Source: an uncultured Bacteroidales bacterium
GTDB taxonomy: Bacteria; Bacteroidota; Bacteroidia; Bacteroidales; UBA932
Direction: 5' to 3'
DNA length: 59,181 bases
Assembly: GCA_946402945.1 (NCBI GenBank)
Contig: CAMIYB010000004.1
Coordinates: 1-59,181 of the forward strand
The notes under the pieces are model-generated. The model saw nothing but the letters and a program-made list of their open reading frames with translations, did no database searches and was not told where the DNA came from. Made by a program: the position numbers and the translations under genes. Of the stretch, positions 41,919 to 50,371 are shown in pieces (the stretch's first letter is position 1; each line of letters opens with the position of its first letter).

Positions 41919-42427
41919 CGGCGGTCGTCAGGCGTGAGGATTTCCGCTACGAAGACAGACAGGAGTAGGCCTGCGGCGAGCGAACAGGCGAAACGCAGGG
42001 CGTTGAAGGAGAAGGTGCGGGCGCCGGCCGCATCCGCCCACAGGTACAGGACCAGGAAGAGGCTGTGGACGATGACGATGGCGAAGAGCACCTTGCCGAT
42101 CCCGTATTTTCGGATGGAGAAATCGTCCTGCCGGGTGATGAGTTCGTCCCCGAAGATGGCCTGGCACACGCTGCGTCGCACCAGGGCCACGGGCACGAGC
42201 GCGAAGGTGTTGATGCCGAGGATGCCTTCGGAGAGCAGATCGACGACCATGCCCGTGGCGAAGGCGATCAGCAGGGCCCAGACCGTATGGTATTTGGTCG
42301 GAATGCAGAGCACCATGACCGGCAGCAGGGTGACCATCAGGTAGGGCGAAAAGGTGAAATAGTTACCCAGAAGCACCTGGATGGCGGTCAGGAGGACGTA
42401 GTAAACGAAGAAATACTGCTGTCTCAT
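41915..42427 (-). CDS. mreD: Rod-shape-determining protein MreD
   Basis: A 170-residue inner-membrane protein with about five hydrophobic helices (for example VLLTAIQVLLGNYFTF and VTLLPVMVLCIPTKYHTVWA). The charged loop after ALLIAFATGMVVDLLSEGILGIN, including VDLLSEG, resembles the conserved D(L/I)xxG of MreD. It links MreC to the wall synthases. Overlaps mreC and mrdA by 4 bp each, so expression is coupled. Sequence conservation in MreD is low, so the call rests partly on context. Confidence 0.9.
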   Translation of the reverse strand: MRQQYFFVYYVLLTAIQVLLGNYFTFSPYLMVTLLPVMVLCIPTKYHTVWALLIAFATGMVVDLLSEGILGINTFALVPVALVRRSVCQAIFGDELITRQDDFSIRKYGIGKVLFAIVIVHSLFLVLYLWADAAGARTFSFNALRFACSLAAGLLLSVFVAEILTPDDRR

Positions 42428-43254
42428 GGCGTCTCCTCCTTTTCCAGTTCCTGGATTTCCGCCCGGCCGTCATTGCTGACGAGGGTGACGTAACGGACGG
42501 CGCTGATGTCCTCGAAGAGGCGGACGCGGATGTCGTAGGTCGCGCCGTTGACGATTTTGGAGTCCTCCACCGTCCCGAGCGGGATGTCCGGCGGGAAGAT
42601 GGACGAATAGCCGCTCGTCCGCACGGTGTCGCCCGGATTGAATTTGTGCTGGAGCGGGATCTCCCTGAGGATGGCCCCGTCGGTGCGGACCCCGTCCCAG
42701 ACCAGCGGTCCCACGGCGCCGTCCCGCCCGAGCCGGGCGCTGATGCTCACCTCCGGGTTGAGGAAGGACAGGGCATAGGAATAGTGCCGCCCCACGGCGT
42801 CCACGATGCCCACGACGCCCCGCGAGGTGATGACGCCGGTATGGACCGTCACGCCGTCCTCGGATCCCTGGCCGAGGATCAGGTAGTTGTGCTGCCTGCC
42901 GCGGCTGTTCTTGACGATGTTGCCGCGCTGGAAGCGGAAGTCGCCGATGCGGCCGAATGTCCCGGCGAGCGAGTCCAGATGGCGGCGTTCCCGGTCGGCC
43001 TCCAGCGAGCGGACCTGCTGGGCGAGCCGAAAGTTCTCCTCGGCGAGCCTGTCGTTGGCGCCGCGCAGGGCGAAATAGTCGCCGATGCGCTGCGTGCCGC
43101 CCCAGACCTTCGCCTTGAAGACGTGGGAAATCCTTGCGAGGAAGAAGTCCTGCATGATGCCGTCGGAGCGCATGAAGCGGAGCGCGGCCACCTCCAAAAC
43201 GATGAAGATGACCGCCACTGCGAGTGTCGGAAGTATGCGCCTGCGCTGCGGCAT
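42424..43254 (-). CDS. mreC: Rod-shape-determining protein MreC
   Basis: A 276-residue bitopic protein: membrane helix near 10-26, a coiled coil of about 60-95 (RLAEENFRLAQQVRSLEADRERR), then the two-barrel periplasmic domain with NYLILGQGSEDGVTVHTGVIT, GVVGIVDAVGRHYSYALSFLNPEVSISA and the end GDTVRTSGYSSIFPPDIPLGTV. This is the standard MreC arrangement. MreC activates PBP2. Shares one base with the mreB stop (TGATG) and overlaps mreD by 4 bp. Confidence 0.95.
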   Translation of the reverse strand: MPQRRRILPTLAVAVIFIVLEVAALRFMRSDGIMQDFFLARISHVFKAKVWGGTQRIGDYFALRGANDRLAEENFRLAQQVRSLEADRERRHLDSLAGTFGRIGDFRFQRGNIVKNSRGRQHNYLILGQGSEDGVTVHTGVITSRGVVGIVDAVGRHYSYALSFLNPEVSISARLGRDGAVGPLVWDGVRTDGAILREIPLQHKFNPGDTVRTSGYSSIFPPDIPLGTVEDSKIVNGATYDIRVRLFEDISAVRYVTLVSNDGRAEIQELEKEETP

Positions 43255-44276
43255 CAGCGCATCAGGAAGGAATAGTTCTCGGCGTTCTTGAGGGCGATGC
43301 AGGTACCGCGTGCGACGGCGCGGAGCGGGTCGTCGGCCACGTGGAACTGGATGTTGACCTTTTCGGTGAAACGCTGGGCGAGGCCGCGCAGCAGGGCGCC
43401 GCCGCCCGAGAGGAAGATTCCGTTCTCGACAATGTCGGAATAGAGTTCCGGCGGGGTCTGCTCCAGTACATGGAGGATGGCCGACTCGATCTTGGCGATG
43501 GACTTGTCCAGGCAGTGGGCGATTTCCTGGTAGGTGACATGGACCTCGACCGGATGGCCGGTCATCAGGTTCGGTCCGCGCACGACGAAGGGCTCCGGCT
43601 CATCGTCCAGTTTCGGAATCACGGCGCCGATGGCGATCTTCGTCTTCTCGGCGGTGATTTCACCCACGCGGATATTGTGCTGCTGGCGGAGGTAATACTG
43701 GATGTCGGCCGTCAGTTCGTCACCGGCGGTCTTGATACTCTCCTGGACCACGATGCCGCCCAGGGAGATGACGGCGATCTCGGCCGTGCCGCCGCCGATG
43801 TCCACCACCATGTTGCCTTTCGGGGCCTCCACGTCCAGGCCGATTCCCAGGGCCGAGGCCATGGGCTCGTAAATCAGGTACACGTCGCGGCCGCCTGCAT
43901 GCTCGGAGGAGTCGCGGACGGCGCGGATCTCCACCTCCGTGGAACCGGAGGGGATGCCCACCACAATCCGCAGGTTCGGGCTGAAGAGGGCCTTGCGCTT
44001 GCTGTTGACCTGCTTGATGAAGCCGCGGATCATCATTTCCGCGGCGTTGAAGTCGGCGATGACCCCGTCCTTGAGCGGGCGGATGGTCTTGATGCCGGGA
44101 TTGGTACGCTCGTGCATCAGTTTGGCTTTCTGGCCGAGGGCGATGCATTTCCCCGTATTGTTATCGATGGCGACGATGCTCGGCTCGTCCAGCACAATCT
44201 GGTCATTCTGGAAGATGACCGTGTTGGCGGTGCCGAGATCGATGGCCAGTTCTTGGGTCAGGAAAGAAAATGCCAT
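43254..44276 (-). CDS. mreB: Actin-like rod-shape protein MreB
   Basis: Cytoplasmic actin homologue, 340 residues, that guides the elongasome. The phosphate loops are ELAIDLGTANTVIF (phosphate 1, about 9-22) and MVVDIGGGTAEIAVISLGG (phosphate 2), with the connect and adenosine regions IRPLKDGVIADFNAAEMM, GIPSGSTEVEIRAVRDSSEHAG and NGIFLSGGGALLRGLAQR. First gene of a six-gene operon with its promoter box at 44294. Confidence 0.98.
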   Translation of the reverse strand: MAFSFLTQELAIDLGTANTVIFQNDQIVLDEPSIVAIDNNTGKCIALGQKAKLMHERTNPGIKTIRPLKDGVIADFNAAEMMIRGFIKQVNSKRKALFSPNLRIVVGIPSGSTEVEIRAVRDSSEHAGGRDVYLIYEPMASALGIGLDVEAPKGNMVVDIGGGTAEIAVISLGGIVVQESIKTAGDELTADIQYYLRQQHNIRVGEITAEKTKIAIGAVIPKLDDEPEPFVVRGPNLMTGHPVEVHVTYQEIAHCLDKSIAKIESAILHVLEQTPPELYSDIVENGIFLSGGGALLRGLAQRFTEKVNIQFHVADDPLRAVARGTCIALKNAENYSFLMR

Positions 44277-44293
44277 ACTTCACATAATTTCTT

Positions 44294-44301
44294 CAAAAAT
44301 A
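44294..44301 (-). promoter_or_regulatory. -7 promoter box for the mreB operon
   Basis: Minus strand TATTTTTG is an exact consensus match 17 bp upstream of the mreB start codon, in the short divergent region shared with ispD. Confidence 0.65.
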
Positions 44302-44339
44302 CGAAAAAAAAGTTAAATTCGCGGCGAAAAGTATTGAAT

Positions 44340-45032
44340 ATGGAAAGAAATTTTTTCCTGCTCGCCGTCGCCGGCGGTTCGGGTGTGCGGATGGGCGGTC
44401 CGATGCCCAAACAATTCCTTCCGCTGGGCGGGAAACCCATCCTTCGCCGGACCCTGGAGACTTTTCTGGACGCCTGTCCGGACACGCGGGTGGTGACGGT
44501 CCTGCCGAAAGACCATATTCCCTTCTGGAAAGACTATTGCCTGGAGCACGGCTTCGATGTCCCGCAGATTCTCGTCTCGGGCGGGATCACCCGTTTCCAT
44601 TCGGTCCGGAACGCTCTCGAAAGGATTCCGGACGGGGCTGTGGTCGCTGTCCATGACGGCGTGCGCCCGCTGGTGAGCGCCGGCCTGATCCGCCGGATGC
44701 GGGCGGCGATGGCGGATTGCCCCGCCCTCGTCCCCGTGCTGCCCTGTACCGATACGCTGAAAGCGGTCCGAATCTCGGGCGACCGCCTCGAAAGCGTGCC
44801 CGGACCCGCTCCCGACCGGGCCGCCACCGCCTGCGCCCAGACCCCGCAGATGTTCCATTCCGAGGTGCTGAAGGCCGCTTACCGCCAGCCCTTCGATACG
44901 GCTTTTACCGACGATGCATCCGTGGTGGAGAAAAACGGTACGCCCCTCTCCTGGATACTGGGAGAGAGGCGCAATATCAAAGTGACCACCCCGGAGGATC
45001 TGCTCCTGGCGGAGGCGCTGCTTACTGTTTGA
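44340..45032 (+). CDS. ispD: 2-C-methyl-D-erythritol 4-phosphate cytidylyltransferase
   Basis: Second-step enzyme of the MEP isoprenoid pathway, making CDP-methylerythritol; 230 residues. The ATG at 44340 opens the nucleotide-binding segment LLAVAGGSGVRMGGPMPKQF and LPLGGKPILRRTLE. Later marks are GGITRFHSVRNAL, VAVHDGVRPLVS and TAFTDDASVVEKNG, then ILGERRNIKVTTPEDLLLAE at the end. A larger open frame extending to 43224 runs antisense to mreB and is rejected as a coding shadow. Divergent from the mre operon; the 3' end overlaps the convergent Lrp gene by 11 bp. Confidence 0.95.
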   Translation: MERNFFLLAVAGGSGVRMGGPMPKQFLPLGGKPILRRTLETFLDACPDTRVVTVLPKDHIPFWKDYCLEHGFDVPQILVSGGITRFHSVRNALERIPDGAVVAVHDGVRPLVSAGLIRRMRAAMADCPALVPVLPCTDTLKAVRISGDRLESVPGPAPDRAATACAQTPQMFHSEVLKAAYRQPFDTAFTDDASVVEKNGTPLSWILGERRNIKVTTPEDLLLAEALLTV

Positions 45033-45513
45033 CGAAGCTGGTGCTCTTGTAATCCTTGACCCACACCTGGCGGTCGATGGCCTCGTCCAGAGCGATCATG
45101 GTCTCGGTCGCCTGGATGAAAGGAATCTTCTGGATAGTGTTCAGGAGGACCTCCATGAGGTGCTCGTTGTCCAGGCAGTAAATCTTGACCAGCAGGGCGT
45201 ATTTACCGGTTACGAAATGACATTCCACTACCTCGGGGATCTTCTTGAGGGAGGCGACGACTTCGTTGTATTTGCTGGCTTCGGAGAGGGAGATGCTGAC
45301 GAAGGCGCAGACGTTCAGGCCGATGGCCTGGGGTTTGACAAGCAGGCGGGATCCGGTGATGACGCCGGCGGCCTCCAGCCGTTTGACGCGCTGGTGGATG
45401 GCGGCTCCGCTGACGCCGCATTCGCGGGCAATCTCCAGGAACGGCATCCGGGCGTTCTTTACCAGGAAGGACAGGATCTTCTGGTCCGTGGCGTCAATGT
45501 GATAGGTCGACAT
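45022..45513 (-). CDS. Lrp/AsnC-family transcriptional regulator
   Basis: A 163-residue DNA-binding regulator, typical length. The winged helix-turn-helix is at about 1-60 (YHIDATDQKILSFLVKNARM, IARECGVSGAAIHQRVKRLEAAGVI). The effector-binding RAM domain follows (VCAFVSISLSEASKYNEVVA, VVECHFVTGKYALLVKIYC). The C-terminal tail ends SFVKQ. Such proteins often sense amino acids and repress their own genes. The promoter region holds two copies of a 15-bp AT-rich repeat (45520-45551), a likely autoregulatory site. Its 3' end overlaps ispD by 11 bp. Confidence 0.93.
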   Translation of the reverse strand: MSTYHIDATDQKILSFLVKNARMPFLEIARECGVSGAAIHQRVKRLEAAGVITGSRLLVKPQAIGLNVCAFVSISLSEASKYNEVVASLKKIPEVVECHFVTGKYALLVKIYCLDNEHLMEVLLNTIQKIPFIQATETMIALDEAIDRQVWVKDYKSTSFVKQ

Positions 45514-45519
45514 GGTTAA

Positions 45520-45551
45520 AAACTGTAATTAATTATAAACTGTAATTAATT
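45520..45551 (-). promoter_or_regulatory. Duplicated 15-bp operator-like repeat before the Lrp gene
   Basis: The sequence AAACTGTAATTAATT occurs at 45520-45534 and again at 45537-45551, a 17-bp period. Each copy contains the palindrome TAATTA. The pair lies between the -7 box and the start codon, over the expected transcription start, as suits autorepression. Confidence 0.5.
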
Positions 45552-45555
45552 TTTG

Positions 45556-45563
45556 CAAAAATA
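45556..45563 (-). promoter_or_regulatory. -7 promoter box for the Lrp/AsnC gene
   Basis: Minus strand TATTTTTG is an exact consensus match, in the 71-bp gap between the topA stop and the Lrp start codon, immediately next to the operator-like repeats. Confidence 0.6.
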
Positions 45564-45584
45564 GTGACAATTTTTTAACAATCA

Positions 45585-47897
45585 CTAACTTTTACTAGTT
45601 TTTCTTCGACCATGGGCCCCGGTTGGCCGTCCGCCTGCGACCAGTTCGCGGCAGTAGGCTTCCGTCAGTGCTTCCGGTTTCGTACCCTTCGGAATCCGGT
45701 AGTTGTCGCCATTGTGTTTCAGATAGAGTCCGTATCGACCCTGGATGACCTGGATGTCGCCGTATTCCCGGAGCACCGTCTGGGTGGCGGGCTGGGCGGC
45801 GTCCTTGGCGATCAGGGCGGCACATTCCTCAAGACTGACCGTCATCGGGTCGGCCCCGCGCGGGAGGGAGATGTTCCTGTCCCCATATTTCAGGTAGGGC
45901 CCGAAGCGGCCCTTGGTGGCGATGACGGGAATCCCTTCGTGGACGCCGACGGTTCTCGGCAGGTCGAAGAGTCTGACGGCTTCTTCCAGGGTGATGCTTT
46001 CGATGAGCTGGCCGGGAGCCAGGCGGGCGAACTGCCGCGTCTCGCCCTCCCCTTTCTGGATGTAGGGCCCGTACTGGCCGTAGCGGGCGACCAGCGGCAG
46101 ACCGTCGGCGGGGTCGTTGCCGAGCGCCCGCTCCACGTGGTTGAACTGCCGGTCTTCCATCACCTGATGGACCCGCTCGTGGAAAGGACCGTAGAACGCG
46201 GAGATGATGCTCTCCCAGGCCTTTCTCCCTTCCGCCACTTCGTCGAAGCCCTTTTCCACGTTGGCCGTGAAATCGTAGTCCAGCACGGTGGGGAAGTGTT
46301 CGACCAGATAGTCGGTCACGATCATGCCCACTTCCTGCGGCAGCAGGCGGCCCTTCTCGCCGCCGACCACCTCGTTCTTGACACTTTCCCTGATGACGGA
46401 ACCCTTGAGGCTGAGGTTGGTAACTTCGACCTTCTGGCCGTCCTTGTCACCGGTCACCAGATAGCCGCGTCCCTTCGAGAGGGTCTCCACGGTGGTGGCC
46501 CAGGTGGAAGGCCGGCCGATCTCGAGTTCTTCGAGTTTCTTGACCAGCGTGCCCTGGGAGTAGCGGGGCGGCGGGGCGGTGAACTTGCATTCGCCCGTGA
46601 TCCCCTTGGCTTCCATGACCGTTCCTTCGGCCATTTCGGGGAGGATGACCTCGCCTTCTTCGCCTTCCGCCTCGTCCGTCCCTTCCATATATACCTTCAG
46701 GAACCCGTCGAAAAGGATTTCCTGCGCCTGTACGGCAAAGGCTTCTTCCCGGCGGTCCGATGCGATGCGGATATCGGTCCGGAGCACTTTCGCATCGGCC
46801 ATCTGGCTGGCGACGGTCCGCTTCCAGATCAGGGCGTAAAGCCGTTTTTCCTGCGCCGTCCCTTCGATGTCGGTATGGGCGATATAGGTCGGCCGGATGG
46901 CCTCATGGGCCTCCTGGGCGCCCCGCGTGCGGGTGCGGTACTGGCGTGTCTTGGCGTATTCCGCCCCGAATTGGGCGGTGATGAATTCCTTGGAGGTGGC
47001 GAGGGCCAGGCCGGAAAGGTTGGTCGAGTCGGTACGCATGTACGTGATGAGACCGCGCTCGTACAACTGCTGGGCGATCCGCATGGTCACGCCCACGGGG
47101 AAATGGAGTTTGCGGGCGGCCTCCTGCTGGAGGGTCGAGGTGGTGAAGGGCGCCGCCGGAACGCGGAGGCCTTCCTTCTTATCGACTTTCTGGATGGTGA
47201 AACGGGCTCCGATGCTGTCTTCCAGGAACTTGCGCGTCTCTTCCAGGGAGGGGAACCTCTTCTCCAGCGTGGCCTTCACCTTGACCGAAGCCGGCGTTCC
47301 GGCGGGATGGAAAAGGGCGTCAACCCGGTAGAAAGGTTCCCGCTTGAAGGCCAGGATTTCCCTTTCGCGGTCCACGATCAGGCGCAGGGCGACGCTCTGT
47401 ACGCGTCCGGCCGAGAGCTTCGGCTGGATTTTGCGCCAGAGCACGGGGGAGAGTTCGAAGCCGACCAGGCGGTCGAGGACGCGGCGGGCCTGTTGGGCGT
47501 TCACCAGGTTCATGTCGATGTCCCGGGGATTGTCGATGGCCTCGAGGATGGCTGTCTTGGTGATTTCGTGGAAGGCGATGCGCCGGGTGTTTTCCTTCTT
47601 GAGCCCGAGGGTCTCGAACAGGTGCCAGGAGATGGCCTCTCCTTCCCGGTCCTCATCGGAGGCGAGCCAGACGGTCTCGGCCTGGGCGGCCAGTTTCTTC
47701 AGGTCTGCGACCAGTTTCCGCTTGTCGGCCGGAATGACATATTCGGGGGTGAATCCATGCTCGATGTCCACGCTCAGTTTCCGTTCCTGGAGGTCGCGGA
47801 TGTGGCCTTTGCTCGATTTGACAGTATATTCTTTTCCGAGAAACTTCTCGATGGTGTCGGCCTTCGCAGGCGACTCTACGATGACAAGATTCTTCAT
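45585..47897 (-). CDS. topA: DNA topoisomerase I
   Basis: Type IA topoisomerase that relaxes negative supercoils, 770 residues. The start at 47897 gives MKNLVIVESPAKADTIEKFL; a longer open frame is unlike the family. Toprim residues are the Glu in VESPAKA (E8) and DEDREGE (81-87). The ARRVLDRLVGFELSP and LSAGRVQSVALRLI parts follow, and the nucleophile Tyr is in GLITYMRTDST (Y286). The C-terminus has topoisomerase-C-terminal repeats (ARYGQYGPYIQKG, TKGRFGPYLKYGD, QGRYGLYLKHNG) rather than Cys4 zinc fingers, normal for Bacteroidetes. A weak promoter box (one base off) sits upstream on the minus strand. Confidence 0.97.
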   Translation of the reverse strand: MKNLVIVESPAKADTIEKFLGKEYTVKSSKGHIRDLQERKLSVDIEHGFTPEYVIPADKRKLVADLKKLAAQAETVWLASDEDREGEAISWHLFETLGLKKENTRRIAFHEITKTAILEAIDNPRDIDMNLVNAQQARRVLDRLVGFELSPVLWRKIQPKLSAGRVQSVALRLIVDREREILAFKREPFYRVDALFHPAGTPASVKVKATLEKRFPSLEETRKFLEDSIGARFTIQKVDKKEGLRVPAAPFTTSTLQQEAARKLHFPVGVTMRIAQQLYERGLITYMRTDSTNLSGLALATSKEFITAQFGAEYAKTRQYRTRTRGAQEAHEAIRPTYIAHTDIEGTAQEKRLYALIWKRTVASQMADAKVLRTDIRIASDRREEAFAVQAQEILFDGFLKVYMEGTDEAEGEEGEVILPEMAEGTVMEAKGITGECKFTAPPPRYSQGTLVKKLEELEIGRPSTWATTVETLSKGRGYLVTGDKDGQKVEVTNLSLKGSVIRESVKNEVVGGEKGRLLPQEVGMIVTDYLVEHFPTVLDYDFTANVEKGFDEVAEGRKAWESIISAFYGPFHERVHQVMEDRQFNHVERALGNDPADGLPLVARYGQYGPYIQKGEGETRQFARLAPGQLIESITLEEAVRLFDLPRTVGVHEGIPVIATKGRFGPYLKYGDRNISLPRGADPMTVSLEECAALIAKDAAQPATQTVLREYGDIQVIQGRYGLYLKHNGDNYRIPKGTKPEALTEAYCRELVAGGRPTGAHGRRKTSKS

Positions 47898-47958
47898 ACT
47901 TTTCCGAATTCTGGTGCAAAGTAAGCGAGAATTGGGGGATTTTTCCAAATTTTGTTGT

Positions 47959-47966
47959 TATTTTTG
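47959..47966 (+). promoter_or_regulatory. -7 promoter box for the PBP1A-ddl-prmC operon
   Basis: Exact TATTTTTG match 48 bp before the PBP1A start codon. An 8-bp AT hairpin (47984-48002, ATGAAAAT/ATTTTCAT) lies in the leader just before the start. Confidence 0.6.
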
Positions 47967-48013
47967 TAATCCTGTTTTGACCATGAAAATTTTATTTTCA
48001 TAAATTTTATGAC

Positions 48014-50368
48014 ATGACTGACGCGACGAGGAAAAAAATAACGAAATGGTTCTGGATACTGGTTCTGGCCCCGATTGCGGCCTTTGTCCTGCTGCTTCTG
48101 GCCGTCTGGGCCTTTGCCGACATCCCGTCTTTCGAGGAACTGGAAAACCCTGACAGCAAACTGGCGACCCAGGTCATTGCCGAAGGCGGTGAGATCCTGA
48201 CCACCTTCCATATAGAAAACCGTTCCTTCGTCTCCTACGATGAGTTGGCGCCCGCCGTCATCCAGGCGGCCATCGCCACCGAAGACAAGCGCTTCTACAA
48301 ACATTCCGGCATCGATTTCACCTCCCTGGGCCGCGTCCTCGTCCGCACCATCCTGATGCGCGACAGCAGCCAGGGCGGCGGCTCCACCATCACCCAGCAG
48401 CTGGCCAAGACCCTTTATCCCCGCGCCGACGTCAGCAGCCGGATTCCCGGCGTGTCGCAGATCCGGATGGTCTGGATCAAACTCAAGGAATGGATCACCG
48501 CCGTCAAACTCGAGCGCGACTATACCAAGGACGAGATCGTGGACATGTACCTCAACGCGGTCTTCTTCGGCAGCAGCGCCTACGGCATCAAGGCCGCCTC
48601 GCAGACCTTCTTCGCCAAGGATCCGATCGACCTGACGGTCGAGGAGGGCGCCACGCTCGTGGGCATGGTCAACAAGCCCACCCGCTACAACCCGGCCCTG
48701 AATCCCGAGCAGTCCCTTTCCCGGCGCAATTTCGTGATCTCCCAGATGGAGAAGGCCGGCTACCTGACAAAGGCCGAGCGCGATTCCATCCAGCAGATCC
48801 CCATCGTCCTTTCCTATGAAGTAAAGGACCATAACTCCGGTCTCGCCCCTTATTTCCGCGACATGCTGCGGCGCTACATGAATGCGTCCAAGCCCAAGCG
48901 GAGCCAGTATTCCACCCGCGAGGATTTCTCCGTCGATTCGCTGTTGTGGCGGGACGACCAGCTGTACGGCTGGCTCAACAAGAATGTCAAGCCGGACGGT
49001 TCGAAATACGATCTGGACCGCGACGGCCTCCGCATCTACACGACCATCAACGCCCATATGCAGAAATACGCCGAGCAGGCGGTCGCCGAACATCTGGGCA
49101 AGGACCTCCAGAAGAGTTTCTGGGGCGATCTCAAGTACAAGCGCAACCGGCCCTTCTCCAACGACGTGGACCAGGCGACCATCGACAGGGTCATGCGGCA
49201 GGCCCGCCGCTGGAGCGACCGCTACCGCGTGATGAAGAAGGCGGGCGTCTCCGAAGACGAGATCATGGCGAGTTTCTCCAAGCCCGTGCAGATGCGCGTC
49301 TTTACCTGGGACCGCAAGGGCTATATCGACACAACGATGACCCCGGACGACTCCATCCGTTACTACAAGTCCTACCTGCGGGCCGCTTTCGTGGCCATGG
49401 AGCCCTCCACGGGCTATGTCAAGGCCTATGTCGGCGGGCCCAACTACCGCTACTTCAAATATGACAATGTCCGCCAGGGCAAGCGGCAGGTGGGTTCCAC
49501 CATCAAGCCCTTCCTCTATACGCTGGCCATGCAGGAAGGTATGAGCCCCTGCGACGAGACCGTCTGCGTGCCGCAGACCTTCATCATCGGCAACAGCACC
49601 TGGACCCCGCGCAGTACCGACAAGGACGAATGGATCGGGAAGACCGTCACCCTCAAATGGGGCCTGACGCATTCTTCCAACAATATTTCCGCCTATCTGA
49701 TGAAGCAGTTCGGCCCCGAGGCCATGGAGCAGATGATGCGGAAGATGGGGATAGGCAGTTACTTCGACGTGGTGCCGTCCCTCTGTGTCGGCTCGGCCGA
49801 TCTCTCCCTCTATGAGATGGTGGCCGCCTACAACACCTTCCCGTCCCGGGGCGTGTACATCTCGCCGATCTTCGTCATGCGCATCGAGGACAGCCAGGGC
49901 AACACCCTGTCCGAGTTCAACAGCCGCAAGCGCGAGGCCATCAGCGAGCAGACCGCCTTCCTCATGGCCAACCTGATGCAGGGCGTCGTGAACCAGGGCA
50001 CGGGTTCCCGCCTGCGCGGCAAATACCAACTCAAAGGCCAGATCGGCGGCAAGACCGGCACCACCAATGACAACTCCGACGGCTGGTTCATCGGCTATAC
50101 GCCCACGTTGACGGCCGGTGTCTGGGTCGGCGGCGAGGACCGCCAGGTCCATTTCCAGTCCCTCGCGCTGGGCGGCGGTTCCAACATGGCCCTGCCCATC
50201 TGGGGCATTTTCATGAAGAAAGTGCTTGCGGACCCTTCCTGCGGGATCTCCGAAAACGACCGCTTCCTGGAGCCGGCCGGCCTGCGGCTGAACCTCAACT
50301 GCACGGGTGGCGAAGAGGATGCCCGCGCCGACGATGAGGAACTTTCCACCGAATTCTATTTCGACTAG
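48014..50368 (+). CDS. mrcA: Class A penicillin-binding protein 1A
   Basis: Bifunctional wall synthase, 784 residues. One membrane helix near 13-35. The GT51 transglycosylase has AIATEDKRFYKHSGID (catalytic E90), GGSTITQQLAKTLY and the second Glu in KDEIVDMYLNAVFFG. The transpeptidase has S-x-x-K in VGSTIKPFLY (S495, K498), S-x-N in HSSNNISAYL, and K-T-G in GGKTGTTNDNSDGWFIGYTP (K680). Intact active sites, so it should polymerise and cross-link. First gene of an operon with D-Ala-D-Ala ligase (3-bp gap) and prmC. Divergent from topA. Confidence 0.97.
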   Translation: MTDATRKKITKWFWILVLAPIAAFVLLLLAVWAFADIPSFEELENPDSKLATQVIAEGGEILTTFHIENRSFVSYDELAPAVIQAAIATEDKRFYKHSGIDFTSLGRVLVRTILMRDSSQGGGSTITQQLAKTLYPRADVSSRIPGVSQIRMVWIKLKEWITAVKLERDYTKDEIVDMYLNAVFFGSSAYGIKAASQTFFAKDPIDLTVEEGATLVGMVNKPTRYNPALNPEQSLSRRNFVISQMEKAGYLTKAERDSIQQIPIVLSYEVKDHNSGLAPYFRDMLRRYMNASKPKRSQYSTREDFSVDSLLWRDDQLYGWLNKNVKPDGSKYDLDRDGLRIYTTINAHMQKYAEQAVAEHLGKDLQKSFWGDLKYKRNRPFSNDVDQATIDRVMRQARRWSDRYRVMKKAGVSEDEIMASFSKPVQMRVFTWDRKGYIDTTMTPDDSIRYYKSYLRAAFVAMEPSTGYVKAYVGGPNYRYFKYDNVRQGKRQVGSTIKPFLYTLAMQEGMSPCDETVCVPQTFIIGNSTWTPRSTDKDEWIGKTVTLKWGLTHSSNNISAYLMKQFGPEAMEQMMRKMGIGSYFDVVPSLCVGSADLSLYEMVAAYNTFPSRGVYISPIFVMRIEDSQGNTLSEFNSRKREAISEQTAFLMANLMQGVVNQGTGSRLRGKYQLKGQIGGKTGTTNDNSDGWFIGYTPTLTAGVWVGGEDRQVHFQSLALGGGSNMALPIWGIFMKKVLADPSCGISENDRFLEPAGLRLNLNCTGGEEDARADDEELSTEFYFD

Positions 50369-50371
50369 ATC

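Noticed and set aside
38706..42344. A 1212-codon open frame antisense to rodA, mrdA and mreD
   Set aside because: Covers three well-defined genes on the other strand; Gln/His/Asp-rich product with no domain.
43224..44339. N-terminal extension of the ispD frame over mreB
   Set aside because: The family sequence begins at the ATG at 44340; the upstream part is antisense to mreB and unlike any IspD.
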